From assembly GCA_943788775.1 (NCBI GenBank), contig CALSRO010000005.1:124001-188000 (forward strand): a DNA stretch of 64,000 nt. The letters run 5' to 3'. Position numbers and translations under genes: made by a program. Origin of the DNA: an uncultured Flavobacteriales bacterium (lineage in GTDB: Bacteria; Bacteroidota; Bacteroidia; Flavobacteriales_G; Salibacteraceae). The notes beneath the pieces are model-generated. The model searched no databases. It saw only the letters and a list, made by a program, of their open reading frames with translations, and had not been told where the DNA came from. Positions 26,510 to 35,128 of this stretch are shown here, piece by piece (within the stretch, counting starts at the first letter, position 1; every line of letters starts with the position of its first letter).

Positions 26510-26731
26510 ATGAACGATACTAAGTACCAAGAATACAAGGTGATTCGGATATCAGAAAGCGGGTGCAGTGCAGTCCTTTTTGGCTCAGCTAACTTACCAC
26601 TGAAAAAAATTAACTCCGTACTCAATACAAACGGTGCCGAAGGTTGGCAAGTTGTATTTCAGTTAGTTGAAACTAAGAGGTTGTGGTTTTTCTGGACTCG
26701 AGAATCTATGATAGTGACATTTGGTCGATAA
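26510..26731 (+). CDS. DUF4177-like small protein
   Basis: A 73-residue protein that fits the DUF4177 pattern: EYKVIRISESG at the start, LKKINSVLNTNGAEGWQVVF in the middle and a beta-strand end (SMIVTFGR). The family is widespread and uncharacterised. It lies between repeat R1 and the yidD gene, whose ATG follows its stop directly, so the two form a pair in the island. Confidence 0.72.
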   Translation: MNDTKYQEYKVIRISESGCSAVLFGSANLPLKKINSVLNTNGAEGWQVVFQLVETKRLWFFWTRESMIVTFGR

Positions 26732-26953
26732 ATGAAATGGCTACTCCTAAGACTAATAGCGTTATATCAGTCGAGAGGCGGTGGTGAGCATTTGTTGAGT
26801 GTAGAGTGTAATTTTTCTCCTTCTTGCTCGGAATATTCTCGTCAAGCGATAGAAAAATATGGTTTAATAAAAGGAGTTCTACTAGCATACCAGCGAATTA
26901 GAAGGTGTAACAACCCTAATTTAGATAAGCAAATACCTGACCCATTAGAATAG
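26732..26953 (+). CDS. yidD: Membrane protein insertion efficiency factor YidD-like
   Basis: A 73-residue YidD with the full signature: LIALYQSRGGG, the two-cysteine CNFSPSCSEYSRQAIEKYG, KGVLLAYQRIRRCNNPN and an acidic end. YidD is normally beside rnpA/yidC and assists inner-membrane protein insertion. Here it is on an accessory island, directly behind a DUF4177 gene, so it is probably an extra copy. Repeat S1 begins 4 bp after its stop. Confidence 0.85.
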   Translation: MKWLLLRLIALYQSRGGGEHLLSVECNFSPSCSEYSRQAIEKYGLIKGVLLAYQRIRRCNNPNLDKQIPDPLE

Positions 26954-26957
26954 CTTA

Positions 26958-27027
26958 AATCCTGTTCTTTCAATGCAGTAAAGGGTAGTATTTGGTAACC
27001 TAGATATGTATTAGTAAGGGGTGTTAT
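26958..27027. repeat. Island repeat S1
   Basis: A ~70 bp sequence also present at 36058-36128. Shared blocks include TTTCAATG, AGTAAAGGGTAGTATT and TAGTAAGGGGTGTTAT; I estimate near 88% identity by eye. In this copy the end runs into a hairpin (TAAGGGGTGT, loop TATTG, ACACCCTTA with one bulged G). Confidence 0.75.
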
Positions 27028-27185
27028 TGACACCCTTAGGATATGTTCTAACAATAGATGATGCAAGTCATATGTGATGTTGCTTGTGATATCATTCGCT
27101 ACATATCATTCCACTTCTTAGGCTCATTCATAGAAATCACTCAAGATGATTCTAGAGCAAATAATTAATATTGAAAGCCATAGCA

Positions 27186-28214
27186 ATGCAAAACATGATG
27201 AACAAACAAATTATTCGGTCAATCAAAAAATCACTTTCGAGTTTTGATTTTACCAATCTTGACGAACGCTGCTCAAATGAAGCTCAAACACGCTTTAACC
27301 TAATTGAGCCTCTTCTCGAAATTTTGGGATATAGTCGTATTGACGATATGGCTACTGAAATTAATGCGGGTTGGGGGAAAAAAAATGACAAGGCTGATAT
27401 TGGCTTAATTCTCAGAGGGAATAAACCTGAAGTGATAATTGAGTGTAAGAAATTTGGAAAAAATCTCACTGATAAAGAAGCATCGCAACTCAGCAATTAC
27501 TTTGTAAATACGGAACATTCAAAAATTGGAATTTTGACAAATGGCCTTGAATGGTTGATTTATGCGCCTAACCAATCTAAAAGAGAAAGTAAGCTCTATG
27601 AGCTGCCCTTTATGTCATTAGACTTTAGTGAGATAGATGAAACGCTTATAGAAAATTTCGCAAAACTTCATAAGAACAGTATCGACTTAAAAGAATTGGT
27701 AGAAGAAGCCCAAGAGTTTTTCTTCCTGGAGAATTTCTCTGATGCTCTTTGTGCTGAGTTGGCGGACCCATCAGATAATTTTATAAAGGCCCTTTACACA
27801 AGGATGGGGGGAAACAGGCTGACAACAAGAATCGAAAATAAGTTGAGAGACATGGTCAATGCTAGAGCAATTCAAGAAGTTCTCCCGCAAGTAATGGAGA
27901 GAGAGTCTGAGAATGGAAGCATTGTCATTACCACAGCCGAAGAGTTAAAGATTTACCATTCAATCAAGACAATCTTAATAGCAGCAATCAAAAAACTTGA
28001 CGCAAATCGCATCTCTTACCGTGATTTAAAGGGAAGTTTCAATATAATTTTAGATTCTAGTAATAGAAATCTAATTGCTAAGGTAAGTTCCTCAAAAGGT
28101 AAGATGTTTGTTGAAATAGATGGTGAAAAGTATGAGGCTGATGAACTAGACTCTATTGTTAAAATGAAAAAGCAACTCGTTGATATTACTCAACATCTTA
28201 TTGAGAACAGCTAA
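27186..28214 (+). CDS. Orphan type I restriction HsdR N-terminal-like nuclease
   Basis: A 342-residue protein (ATG at 27186; TTG at 27171 is possible). The N-terminal ~150 residues match the HSDR_N/COG4748 type: EAQTRFNLIEPLLEILGYSR, then a PD-(D/E)xK-like core (DKADIGL and VIIECKKFGKNLTDKEASQL) and ILTNGLEWLIYAP. The remaining ~190 residues are helical with a small beta domain at the end and contain no helicase motif. No HsdM or HsdS gene accompanies it. It may act as a stand-alone defence nuclease or regulator. It lies between repeats S1 and R2, like a cassette. Confidence 0.72.
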   Translation: MQNMMNKQIIRSIKKSLSSFDFTNLDERCSNEAQTRFNLIEPLLEILGYSRIDDMATEINAGWGKKNDKADIGLILRGNKPEVIIECKKFGKNLTDKEASQLSNYFVNTEHSKIGILTNGLEWLIYAPNQSKRESKLYELPFMSLDFSEIDETLIENFAKLHKNSIDLKELVEEAQEFFFLENFSDALCAELADPSDNFIKALYTRMGGNRLTTRIENKLRDMVNARAIQEVLPQVMERESENGSIVITTAEELKIYHSIKTILIAAIKKLDANRISYRDLKGSFNIILDSSNRNLIAKVSSSKGKMFVEIDGEKYEADELDSIVKMKKQLVDITQHLIENS

Positions 28215-28236
28215 TGATTTGATAGAGAGTTAAGTG

Positions 28237-28396
28237 CTTTTTGACCCAAAAAACATCAATTATCCCTCAAAACCAACTAAAACCTGAAAGCTAAAACCTA
28301 AGGCATCGAATCACCTTAGGGGTGGGTTGGTTTAAATCGGGTTTGTGTTTTGGTTAAGGTTTCGAAGGGATAGTATAACCCCATATCTGGGTGTGT
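28237..28396. repeat. Island repeat R2
   Basis: Second copy of the R family. It shares with R1 the left block CATCAATTATCCCTCAAAA and with all copies the TAGTATAACC end. Its inner hairpin is perfect over 7 bp (CCTAAGG and CCTTAGG around CATCGAATCA), which makes it the clearest copy. It occupies the gap between the nuclease gene and the SHOCT micro-ORF. Confidence 0.78.
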
Positions 28397-28511
28397 GACT
28401 TCATTTTTTTGTTGGAATATTTAACGATATCAAAGAAAAACCACACCTTTAGCCACTGAGTGAACTAGCAAAGAAGAACTGCAGATATATTAAACCCTCA
28501 AATTTCAGAAG

Positions 28512-28619
28512 ATGGAATTAAAAGAACTTTTAGATATGGGAATAATTTCACAGGAAGAGTTTGACACAAAAGCCAAGACCCTGAAACTCATAGTGCTGGC
28601 TCCATCGGCCGCAGATTAG
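28512..28619 (+). CDS. SHOCT-like micro-protein (35 aa)
   Basis: ATG at 28512 opens a 35-codon frame to TAG at 28619. The sequence LKELLDMGIISQEEFDTKAK matches the SHOCT pattern (short C-terminal oligomerisation domain). It may be a free micro-protein or the tail of a lost larger gene; no upstream in-frame remnant is visible. Confidence 0.45.
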   Translation: MELKELLDMGIISQEEFDTKAKTLKLIVLAPSAAD

Positions 28620-28686
28620 CAGCACACAGTATTAAGCGAGAAAAATGCTGAAGGTGATTTCATTTCAGAGAATGGATTTTTAAAAT

Positions 28687-29382
28687 ATGACGGGTACAGT
28701 GAAATTTTTTTGGTATTCATTACTATTTTTTGCCCTTGCAAGTTGTGAAAAATATGACCCTTATGAAGATACTCCTAATACAGCTTGTCCTGGGGGGTGT
28801 GATGCTAGTTTTGAAATTAATCCTGAACAACAGCCAGAGGCCTATCTAGATGATGAGGGTTTTTGGCATGTTTATACAGGAGGATTGTCATATTTTCAAA
28901 TTATAGGTCAATTAGAAGAACCTCATGATTTTTACCATATAAATGATATTCCTGATGTTAGTGTTGCAATGGATTCAGATTATTGGATAACTTTTGATAC
29001 TATCTCATTTACTACCCCTATGTATGGTTTTTTAAGTTGGTACAGTTCACCTAATATGGATACTCCTCTACCTATTGGTGATACAACATATTCGATTAAT
29101 GGGTTGATTTTAAATGATGAAAGTATAACGAATTTAGTGGGATATGAAATAACTCCCCATACTTGTATGGACTGTCCATATTCCAGTACTTTATTTGGTG
29201 TTTACTCTAGGTACAACACCCATCCAACTTTCAATATTTTCAATTTAGGAGAATTAAAAGGAGATACAGCTACATTTTTTATTGAAATTGAATATGCAGG
29301 GGAGTGGAGAGGCTCACAAAACCCTAATGCATCAGCTGCCTATCTAAAAAACACAACAGATTTAAAAGTAATTTTTGAATAA
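28687..29382 (+). CDS. Hypothetical lipoprotein
   Basis: A 231-residue predicted lipoprotein. A hydrophobic leader ends in the lipobox ALASC (Cys at residue 20), followed by an acidic spacer and a beta-rich, aromatic domain (FWHVYTGGLSYFQIIGQLEE). Two cysteine pairs (CPGGC and CMDC) could form disulfides. It should sit in the outer or inner membrane facing the periplasm. I do not recognise a family. Low G+C relative to the flanking chromosome agrees with its island location. Confidence 0.7.
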   Translation: MTGTVKFFWYSLLFFALASCEKYDPYEDTPNTACPGGCDASFEINPEQQPEAYLDDEGFWHVYTGGLSYFQIIGQLEEPHDFYHINDIPDVSVAMDSDYWITFDTISFTTPMYGFLSWYSSPNMDTPLPIGDTTYSINGLILNDESITNLVGYEITPHTCMDCPYSSTLFGVYSRYNTHPTFNIFNLGELKGDTATFFIEIEYAGEWRGSQNPNASAAYLKNTTDLKVIFE

Positions 29383-29555
29383 CTGGTTTGATAGCAGAGC
29401 ATTATAAAATCGTCCTTGAGTTTTTAGAGAGCTAATTAGGTTGGTATATCAGCGAAGCGAAAAGAGAAACTGAACAGAATGGAACACCCTGATTTCAAGT
29501 CTGACTATTATGCTTGGATGGAAAACTTAAAGGACTAAACCAATAAATTAATCAT

Positions 29556-30032
29556 ATGCTTTACCTCAAAAAAATAATAGCATTCATTGTCTTCTTTGGC
29601 GGATTAGGTGGAGTGCTGTTTTTTATAGTACATGTTTATCAAGGGGATATTAATGGCCTAGATGAGTGGTTTGATTTGTCAGTATTATTAATACCATCTA
29701 TATCAGGAGTAATTTATGTCATTTCCACCAAATTTGGCGATGCAGTGTTTCCAGACGTCATAAATACTTACCAAGAAAATCAGACACTCAAAAAACAGAT
29801 TAAGCAGAAGGAATCGGAAGAGCAAAAAGCTCGGGCGGAGAGAAGAATGGAGAAATTACGCTATTTGACAGACCAAATAATAATCACCAATGCCCTAAGA
29901 GGTGACGATGACACTGAGACTGCCAAGTATATATTACTCAATAATTACAAAGAGAAAATTGAGTCAATTGAGGCAGGTTTAGACGAGGATAGAGATGAAA
30001 TGATATGTCGACATAAAGGCAGGTCAGTTTGA
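29556..30032 (+). CDS. Hypothetical protein with two transmembrane helices and a coiled coil
   Basis: A 158-residue protein with two hydrophobic segments (IIAFIVFFGGLGGVLFFIVH and LSVLLIPSISGVIYVIST) in the first 60 residues, followed by a long charged coiled coil (QTLKKQIKQKESEEQKARAE) and a helical cytoplasmic end. No family recognised. The upstream 170 bp hold only a short codon remnant (ends 29537) without a start. Confidence 0.6.
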   Translation: MLYLKKIIAFIVFFGGLGGVLFFIVHVYQGDINGLDEWFDLSVLLIPSISGVIYVISTKFGDAVFPDVINTYQENQTLKKQIKQKESEEQKARAERRMEKLRYLTDQIIITNALRGDDDTETAKYILLNNYKEKIESIEAGLDEDRDEMICRHKGRSV

Positions 30033-30130
30033 ATGTCATGGAACTATTGAACTCGGTATCAAGATTACGTCCAGGACGCTAAATGTTGATGCACTCTTTG
30101 AAAGTCCCGATATATATTTGATTTACAATT

Positions 30131-30559
30131 ATGCCAATCGCAATAGAACTCGTCAATCTTTTAATTCCTAAGGATGCAGTCGCCAAAAAGTACCTCGGTG
30201 GAGAGAGTCAGTTCATACAGGACTTTAACATCAATGATTCCAATAATCGTCATTCTCAAGATGATGAACTATTCAGTATTGCTGCCATGAATGCCGATGA
30301 ATATGATATTGATGCTCTAAAAAGTAGAGGGCTTGAATTCAACAGCGAAGCCTCGTCCTCGAATGATTTCGTAATTTGTTCTCGCTATGGAGGATTCTAT
30401 TGGAATGTGGATTGGATTGAAGGAAATTATATGTTTATCTGGCATAAAAGGGCTACTCAGAGTAAAGTAGAAAGGGCCATTCATATTGAAACTAAAATGA
30501 CCATGGATAAGATTGCAGAAATGGTCGAGGAAAATCCAACATTTCTAGACTCGTTCTAA
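30131..30559 (+). CDS. Hypothetical protein
   Basis: A 142-residue soluble protein rich in acidic residues. It has no signal peptide or membrane segment. The ATG at 30131 lies in another frame inside a 50-codon start-less remnant (30009-30170), which suggests that the gene arrived next to, or over, a decayed neighbour. The aromatic stretch GGFYWNVDWIEGNYMFIWHK is its most distinctive feature. No family recognised. Confidence 0.55.
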   Translation: MPIAIELVNLLIPKDAVAKKYLGGESQFIQDFNINDSNNRHSQDDELFSIAAMNADEYDIDALKSRGLEFNSEASSSNDFVICSRYGGFYWNVDWIEGNYMFIWHKRATQSKVERAIHIETKMTMDKIAEMVEENPTFLDSF

Positions 30560-30673
30560 AATGATTTGAAGAATGCTGTTGGATGAAATAGGATACTCGC
30601 CTTTTGGCGGTCTTAAATAGCATCAATTATACCCGCCCTGAGTAAAGGAGAAATGATTAATTAAAAGCTCTGG

Positions 30674-31187
30674 ATGACACGCAGAATAATTGAGAGAGGA
30701 GGCAAGACATACAGGGTTCTAGATGGAACCTCTTCCGATAGTCTTTATTTTTTTGACCGTGGTGTAGTCAGGCTGAGAAAAGGAGATAATTATCAAGGAG
30801 CTTATGAGGACTTCACATCTGCCATTAATCTTGACCCGAATTTTGCTGATGCCTATGTGAATAGGGCAATTACATATCGGTGTCTCAATAAACGCCAAGA
30901 GGCATATGATGACGTGAGCTAAAGCACTAGAGTTAGAGCCCTTAAACACGGCAGCACTTTTTAATAGAGGCTACATGTACGGTCAGCAGGAGATGTTTCA
31001 GGAGTCATTAACTCAGATGGATGCCGTAATTAAGCTCGACCCTACGCATGAAAAGGCCATATTCTACCGAGGGATAGCAAAGGTCAATTTAGACGATGAA
31101 GCAGGAGCTTGTGAGGACTGGAAAAAGGCGGTTGAATTGGGTTTTGAAGACATTCACGGTATAATTGACGAGCATTGTAAGGGCTGA
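30674..31187 (+). pseudogene. Tetratricopeptide-repeat protein with one-base frameshift
   Basis: Two frames together encode a ~170-residue TPR protein: DRGVVRLRKGDNYQGAYEDF and AYVNRAITYRCLNKRQEAYD in the first, NRGYMYGQQEMFQESLTQMD and AIFYRGIAKVNLDDEAGACE in the second. They join near 30917, where removing one T restores V-S-K-A-L-E-L-E-P-L-N. As written, the product stops after 82 residues. Protein-protein interaction is the general role of such repeats. Confidence 0.7.
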
Positions 31188-31282
31188 ACTCCCAAACACT
31201 TTCCCAAACCAATCCGAAACCCTCATCTTCAAAAACGAATCTAACTCCTTCTTATGAGTTCATCTTTCACTTTGTGAAGAGT

Positions 31283-31648
31283 ATGGATTACAAATACAAT
31301 CGGTTAACTCTTCCAATTGAGTCGAAGTCTTCAACTTCACCACCTAGGCATAGAAACACAAAAGGGAGAACACCGAAAACGGTATCTCCCTATTTTAAAG
31401 ATTCTAAGGGTAAGAACTTACCTGATTATTGGGATGAAGATATTATCAGAACCTCAGTATCTAATCAATTAAAACTGGATATTGAACATCCTGCACCGTT
31501 CCCAATTAACTTACCCATTATTCCAATCCTTCAAACTACGGATGAAGGTGATTTGGTGTTAGATCCCTTCTGTGGTAGTGGAACTACGGGAATTATTTCT
31601 AACTCTATTGGAAGAAGGTTTGTTGGGGTGGATATAAAAAGGGATTAA
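31283..31648 (+). pseudogene. DNA methyltransferase C-terminal remnant (beta-class order)
   Basis: A ~121-codon frame that contains an SAM-binding motif I near its end (LVLDPFCGSGTTGIISNSIG, then RRFVGVDI) preceded by the HPAPFPINLPI block seen in type II N4/N6 methyltransferases, but no catalytic (D/S)PPY motif. In the beta-class order that motif lies N-terminal, so the 5' part is missing. GTG at 31274 or ATG at 31283 could start translation, but a product without the catalytic loop would be inactive. Confidence 0.7.
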
Positions 31649-31683
31649 CAACGAATGTCAATCCCTTTACTTCGATTTAAGTA

Positions 31684-32484
31684 TTACTTCGAAAGAATCA
31701 ATTTATCTGAGTAACGAGTATTGTCTTTTACAATAGTATAAATATAGACTCCGTTTTCTATTGAAGAAAGATCAATTGAATGATTAGTTTCAGAAATTAG
31801 ATGAGACTTAATCAACTTACCTGTAATATCCTTGATTTCAAAATGGTAGGGAACTTCAGATGATTTTAATTGAATCATTCCATTTGTTGGATTTGGAAAA
31901 AAACTTAATGATTTAACAAAATCATCATTTACACCTAATGGAAATACATTCAAAATTGTTGAAGAAGAGGTGTCTAAACTACAATTTTGTCTAACCCAAC
32001 ATCTGAACCGTGTATTATGATTTGCTGTTTTTGATAAATTATCTATGACCAAAACGGAATCATTGGCACCAGAGAATTGACCAGTATTAACTAAATTTTC
32101 AAATACACCATTTGAACTCATTTTCTGCCATTGATAAGTCGACTCTGGATAATCAGATTTACAAGTGATCTTTGCTGATTTACCTTCTTCTCCAACGACA
32201 CTACTATCTGGATTAGACAGAACTCCACAGACGGATACTTGAAGATCTCTGGAATCTCTGCATGTATCGTTACCATTTATAAACAACACCTCACATCTGT
32301 AAGTCAAACCATTATCATCAAAGGTTAGATTGTTTACCGATAAATTCTCCGTATTGACTCCTGAGTACCTTCCCCCATTCTGAAGTAATGTAATGACTCC
32401 TAGAGTATCAACTTCATACCATTGATACTGATTGTTAGTTGAATCAGTCACACTAACTGTTAATTTTTTCTTTATTATTACCAC
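31684..32484 (-). CDS. Ig-like repeat protein with T9SS C-terminal sorting domain (N-terminus uncertain)
   Basis: A 266-residue frame with at least two Ig-like units, each with the pattern 'tYQWqk...G.FsGan...L.i.nl' and paired cysteines (ITCKSDYPESTYQWQKM; RFRCWVRQNC). The last ~75 residues are a type A sorting domain (SFFPNPTNGMIQL, then SSIENGVYIYTIVKDNTRYS). No signal peptide is present at the GTG at 32484, so the 5' end is probably lost and the protein may not be exported. It is divergent from the next T9SS gene. Confidence 0.65.
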   Translation of the reverse strand: MVIIKKKLTVSVTDSTNNQYQWYEVDTLGVITLLQNGGRYSGVNTENLSVNNLTFDDNGLTYRCEVLFINGNDTCRDSRDLQVSVCGVLSNPDSSVVGEEGKSAKITCKSDYPESTYQWQKMSSNGVFENLVNTGQFSGANDSVLVIDNLSKTANHNTRFRCWVRQNCSLDTSSSTILNVFPLGVNDDFVKSLSFFPNPTNGMIQLKSSEVPYHFEIKDITGKLIKSHLISETNHSIDLSSIENGVYIYTIVKDNTRYSDKLILSK

Positions 32485-32526
32485 CGAAAATTTTAAAATC
32501 TTTTATTACAAAAAAATTAAAAACCT

Positions 32527-34122
32527 ATGAGAGACAATGTTCCATGCTCCATCAAACTGAGTTTGTACGCTCAGTTCAAGCTCATTCTAGTGATAATTAG
32601 TTTCGGCGCCATTAATCCAGCTTTTTCGCAACAAGTTGTATTTGATTATGATGGGAACACTTACACAATAGGAGATTATGGTGATCAGTCTTGGACACTT
32701 CAAAATTATAGATGTACAAGTTATGCTGATGGTACACCGATACCCGAGTTTAATGGCACACAAAGTGAATGGGCAGCCTTAACCACAGGAGCTTATACTC
32801 ACGTAAACAACGATTCTACAAATGATGAAATATATGGACTACTCTATAATGGCTATGCCGTGAAGGGAGTTCATGATAATGATGCATCTACGCCTAATAA
32901 AGTTTTTGCTCCTGAAGGTTATCAAATACCAAGCGCTGAACAATATGTTTCTTTGGGTGCATGGCTAGCAGATAATGGCTTCAATTTTACAAGCAGTGTA
33001 AATGCTTACACCTCTGCAGCTGCACTAGCGGCTGGTGAGTGGGACTCAAGCAATGCTCCTGGAAGCCCAGGTAAGTCTTTGGACACTAATGGCATGGCGT
33101 TAAACACTAGCGGGTTTGGTTGGTATGCCACAGGCTGGAGGGATAACATTGGGTTTGAATTGATGGGTAAATATGGTCCCCATTGGACTCGAACTGCAGC
33201 TGATTGGGATGCTTCGGAGGATTGGAGTTATACTGTTGGTATTAATTGGGAGTCTGCTATAGTATTCCTGAACGGGTGGACTAACAATGTTGGTTTTCCA
33301 GTGCGACTTGTGCAGGATAAAATTTGCGAAGAATATAATAATGGAAGCGTATTTAATGAATCAGTTAGATATGCAAGTGCCATCGATTGCTGGACAAATA
33401 TTGACGCAGATGGAGACGGCAGGTCTTGGGGCGCTGGACGAGGACAAGCTGGAACTTTTGGAACTGATGTGTCATTTGTTTCCTCTTCATATTGGTTCAT
33501 TTCACAAACCAGTGGGACAGTTCTCTATCCAGATAATTGGCTTATCAGTCCTGCAATAGATTTAAGCTCTTATTTACCTTCTGATAGTTTGACACTTGAA
33601 TACAATGTAACAGGAAGAACCAAGGATTATTCGCAAGAGCATTATACGGTCTACCTTGCTCAGGGTGATGCTATTTCAGACTTTGAAGAAGCTGGTGCGT
33701 TGTTTGCTGAAACGCTCCCTGAAGTTGGTCCTGGAACCGGTTCGGAATTTAAAACCGTAAAGTTAGACGCTTCGGGTTTTGCTGGATTATCCGATGTGCA
33801 CATTGCATTTAGACATCATGAATCTTATGACCAACATGAAATTCATATAAATGGAATATCTCTTGAATCTAAGTATCCACTCAATTCAATTGAAGTGACT
33901 ACTCGAAACACACTCATATATCCCAATCCTAGTAATGGAGTGTTTTATTTATCTGAAGCCAAAAAAGGAACTTACAACCTACTTAATGTTAGCGGAAAAT
34001 TAGTTGGTAGAGGCTCGACAGAAGCCTTACTTGATTTCTCGAAACTATCAACTGGTGTCTATTTTCTTGAACTTAATGGCAACGATGGCTCAAATCAACA
34101 TCACAAAATCATTCTCAATTAA
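32527..34122 (+). CDS. Secreted FISUMP/choice-of-anchor J protein with T9SS sorting domain
   Basis: A 531-residue secreted protein. After a signal peptide (cleavage near AFSQQ) comes a Fib_succ_major (FISUMP)-type domain over about residues 36-265 (QSWTLQNYRCTSYADGTPIP, APEGYQIPSAEQYVSLGAWL, VGFPVRLVQD). A choice-of-anchor J jelly-roll follows (CWTNIDADGDGRSWGAG; DNWLISPAIDLS) and then a type A sorting domain (IYPNPSNGVFYL; STGVYFLELNG). It is likely exported by T9SS and attached to the cell surface. Its ligand is unknown. It is the largest intact gene of the island. Confidence 0.82.
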   Translation: MRDNVPCSIKLSLYAQFKLILVIISFGAINPAFSQQVVFDYDGNTYTIGDYGDQSWTLQNYRCTSYADGTPIPEFNGTQSEWAALTTGAYTHVNNDSTNDEIYGLLYNGYAVKGVHDNDASTPNKVFAPEGYQIPSAEQYVSLGAWLADNGFNFTSSVNAYTSAAALAAGEWDSSNAPGSPGKSLDTNGMALNTSGFGWYATGWRDNIGFELMGKYGPHWTRTAADWDASEDWSYTVGINWESAIVFLNGWTNNVGFPVRLVQDKICEEYNNGSVFNESVRYASAIDCWTNIDADGDGRSWGAGRGQAGTFGTDVSFVSSSYWFISQTSGTVLYPDNWLISPAIDLSSYLPSDSLTLEYNVTGRTKDYSQEHYTVYLAQGDAISDFEEAGALFAETLPEVGPGTGSEFKTVKLDASGFAGLSDVHIAFRHHESYDQHEIHINGISLESKYPLNSIEVTTRNTLIYPNPSNGVFYLSEAKKGTYNLLNVSGKLVGRGSTEALLDFSKLSTGVYFLELNGNDGSNQHHKIILN

Positions 34123-34197
34123 AGAGTATCAAAACTTAAGTGATGACATGGTTCTTTAAGTACTGCTAAGCATTGAATCAACAATCTAAAACACCTC

Positions 34198-34355
34198 AAT
34201 TCTCACCCTAGACCAACTAAAACCTAAACCTTCAAATCACCTTGGGGGTGTGTGATTCTAAATCGGTTTTCTGTTTTGGTTAAGGTTTCAGAGGTATAGT
34301 ATAACCCAATGTGTGGGTGTATAGCACCGTCTTCACAATACTTTGGTATCGAGTC
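34198..34355. repeat. Island repeat R3
   Basis: Third copy of the R family, beginning near GACCAACTAAAACCT and ending GGTATAGTATAACCCA, GTGTGGGTGTATAGCACC and TACTTTGGTATC. Its right extension (after AACCCA) is shared with R4, so R3 and R4 form a subtype. It follows the FISUMP gene by ~75 bp. Confidence 0.75.
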
Positions 34356-34390
34356 GGATGATGATTGAAGCCTATTTGAGTTCTTCAATT

Positions 34391-34445
34391 GCTTACAACG
34401 GTTAGTATAAGCGGTCGTTTTAATGCCGTTTATACATTGTTATGC
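34391..34445 (-). other. attC-like hairpin at the end of the DUF2752 gene
   Basis: On the minus strand it begins GCATAAC (34445-34439), followed by an arm GTATAAACGG and, after an 11 nt centre, CCGCTTATAC, then a partial outer complement ending GTTGTAAGC. The inner arms pair over 10 bp with one mismatch. The stop codon TAA of DUF2752 lies inside the first box, as in integron cassettes. The second outer box is only partly complementary, so this is a resemblance, not proof. Confidence 0.45.
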
Positions 34446-34679
34446 TTTGTATTTTCTACTGAATTTAAAATAGTCTTGCGTTAGATAGTAAAACCCAAAT
34501 GGTGTTATAATATATATTAACCAATTGCTTTCAAATGCCTTTCTATAGTCTAGCTCTATTAAACTAATAAATGCAGTCGTCAAACCACAACCAGGGCATT
34601 GAACCCCAAATATTGACTTCCATAAGCAAGGAATACAAATATCAATTTCTGCAGTAGCTTTCAATATTGCAGAGAACAA
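34440..34679 (-). CDS. DUF2752-family small membrane protein
   Basis: A 79-residue protein with the DUF2752 core CPGCGLTTAFISLIELDYRK, then AFESNWLIYIITPFGFYYL. The CPGCG motif and the two hydrophobic segments are characteristic. The family is uncharacterised and common in Bacteroidota. Its stop codon is part of the attC-like hairpin, so it looks like a single-gene cassette inserted between R3 and the recombinase remnant. Confidence 0.78.
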   Translation of the reverse strand: MFSAILKATAEIDICIPCLWKSIFGVQCPGCGLTTAFISLIELDYRKAFESNWLIYIITPFGFYYLTQDYFKFSRKYKA

Positions 34680-34714
34680 AAAATAAAAACCTACGATTAT
34701 AAATATTTTATTTT

Positions 34715-34996
34715 TTAGTCATCAGAACCTAGAAGACACCTGCTGTCTTGGTTTTGGGCTAATAATCTGTCTAATGGATTGACAATTTTTTGCAATTCAC
34801 GGGTCGATACGTGGGTGTAAATAGCTGTTGTTTCTATCGATTCGTACCCAACCATTGTTTGTACCAATCGCAAGTCAGTTCCGTGATCAATCAAGTGTGG
34901 TGTAAAACTATTTCTTCGCATGTTTGGTGTAGCTTTCTTTATTCCTGCTTTGCGCACAATTTGACCTAAATTAGCACTTCTGGAACACCCAAAAAC
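34715..34996 (-). pseudogene. Tyrosine recombinase (XerC/D- or integron-integrase-like), C-terminal remnant (right)
   Basis: A frame open from about 34996 down to 34715 encodes the last ~93 residues of a tyrosine recombinase: SRSANLGQIVRKAGIKKATP, then HLIDHGTDLRLVQTMVGYES, then IYTHVSTRELQKIVNPLDRL. The catalytic Tyr (AIYTHVS) is present. The first catalytic Arg region reads NMRRNSFTPH where H-x-L-R-H-S-F is expected, and the preceding domains are missing beyond a stop codon upstream. It is inactive as it stands. Confidence 0.75.
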
Positions 34997-35128
34997 AAAC
35001 TAAACTACTTAAAATTAATTGGATACGCGGATTAATTATTTTTGACTTTGACCTATACAAGCACAGGTGAGTAAATGTTAGGGGTTACTCTGGAGTGTAG
35101 GGGGTGGCTATCGAAAATCTTAGTACTT

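Noticed and set aside
26732-26953. YidD as part of an rnpA-yidC region near the replication origin
   Set aside because: No rnpA, rpmH, yidC or dnaA genes are present; the neighbours are island genes and repeats.
29432-29537. Short frame with MEHPDFKSDYYAWMENLKD at its end
   Set aside because: About 30 codons after an in-frame TAG, with no recognisable family; too little to call a gene.
30009-30170. Open frame of about 50 codons reading GQFECHGTIELGIKITSR
   Set aside because: It has no start codon, directly follows a TGA, and overlaps the better-supported gene at 30131. At most it is the remnant of a lost gene.
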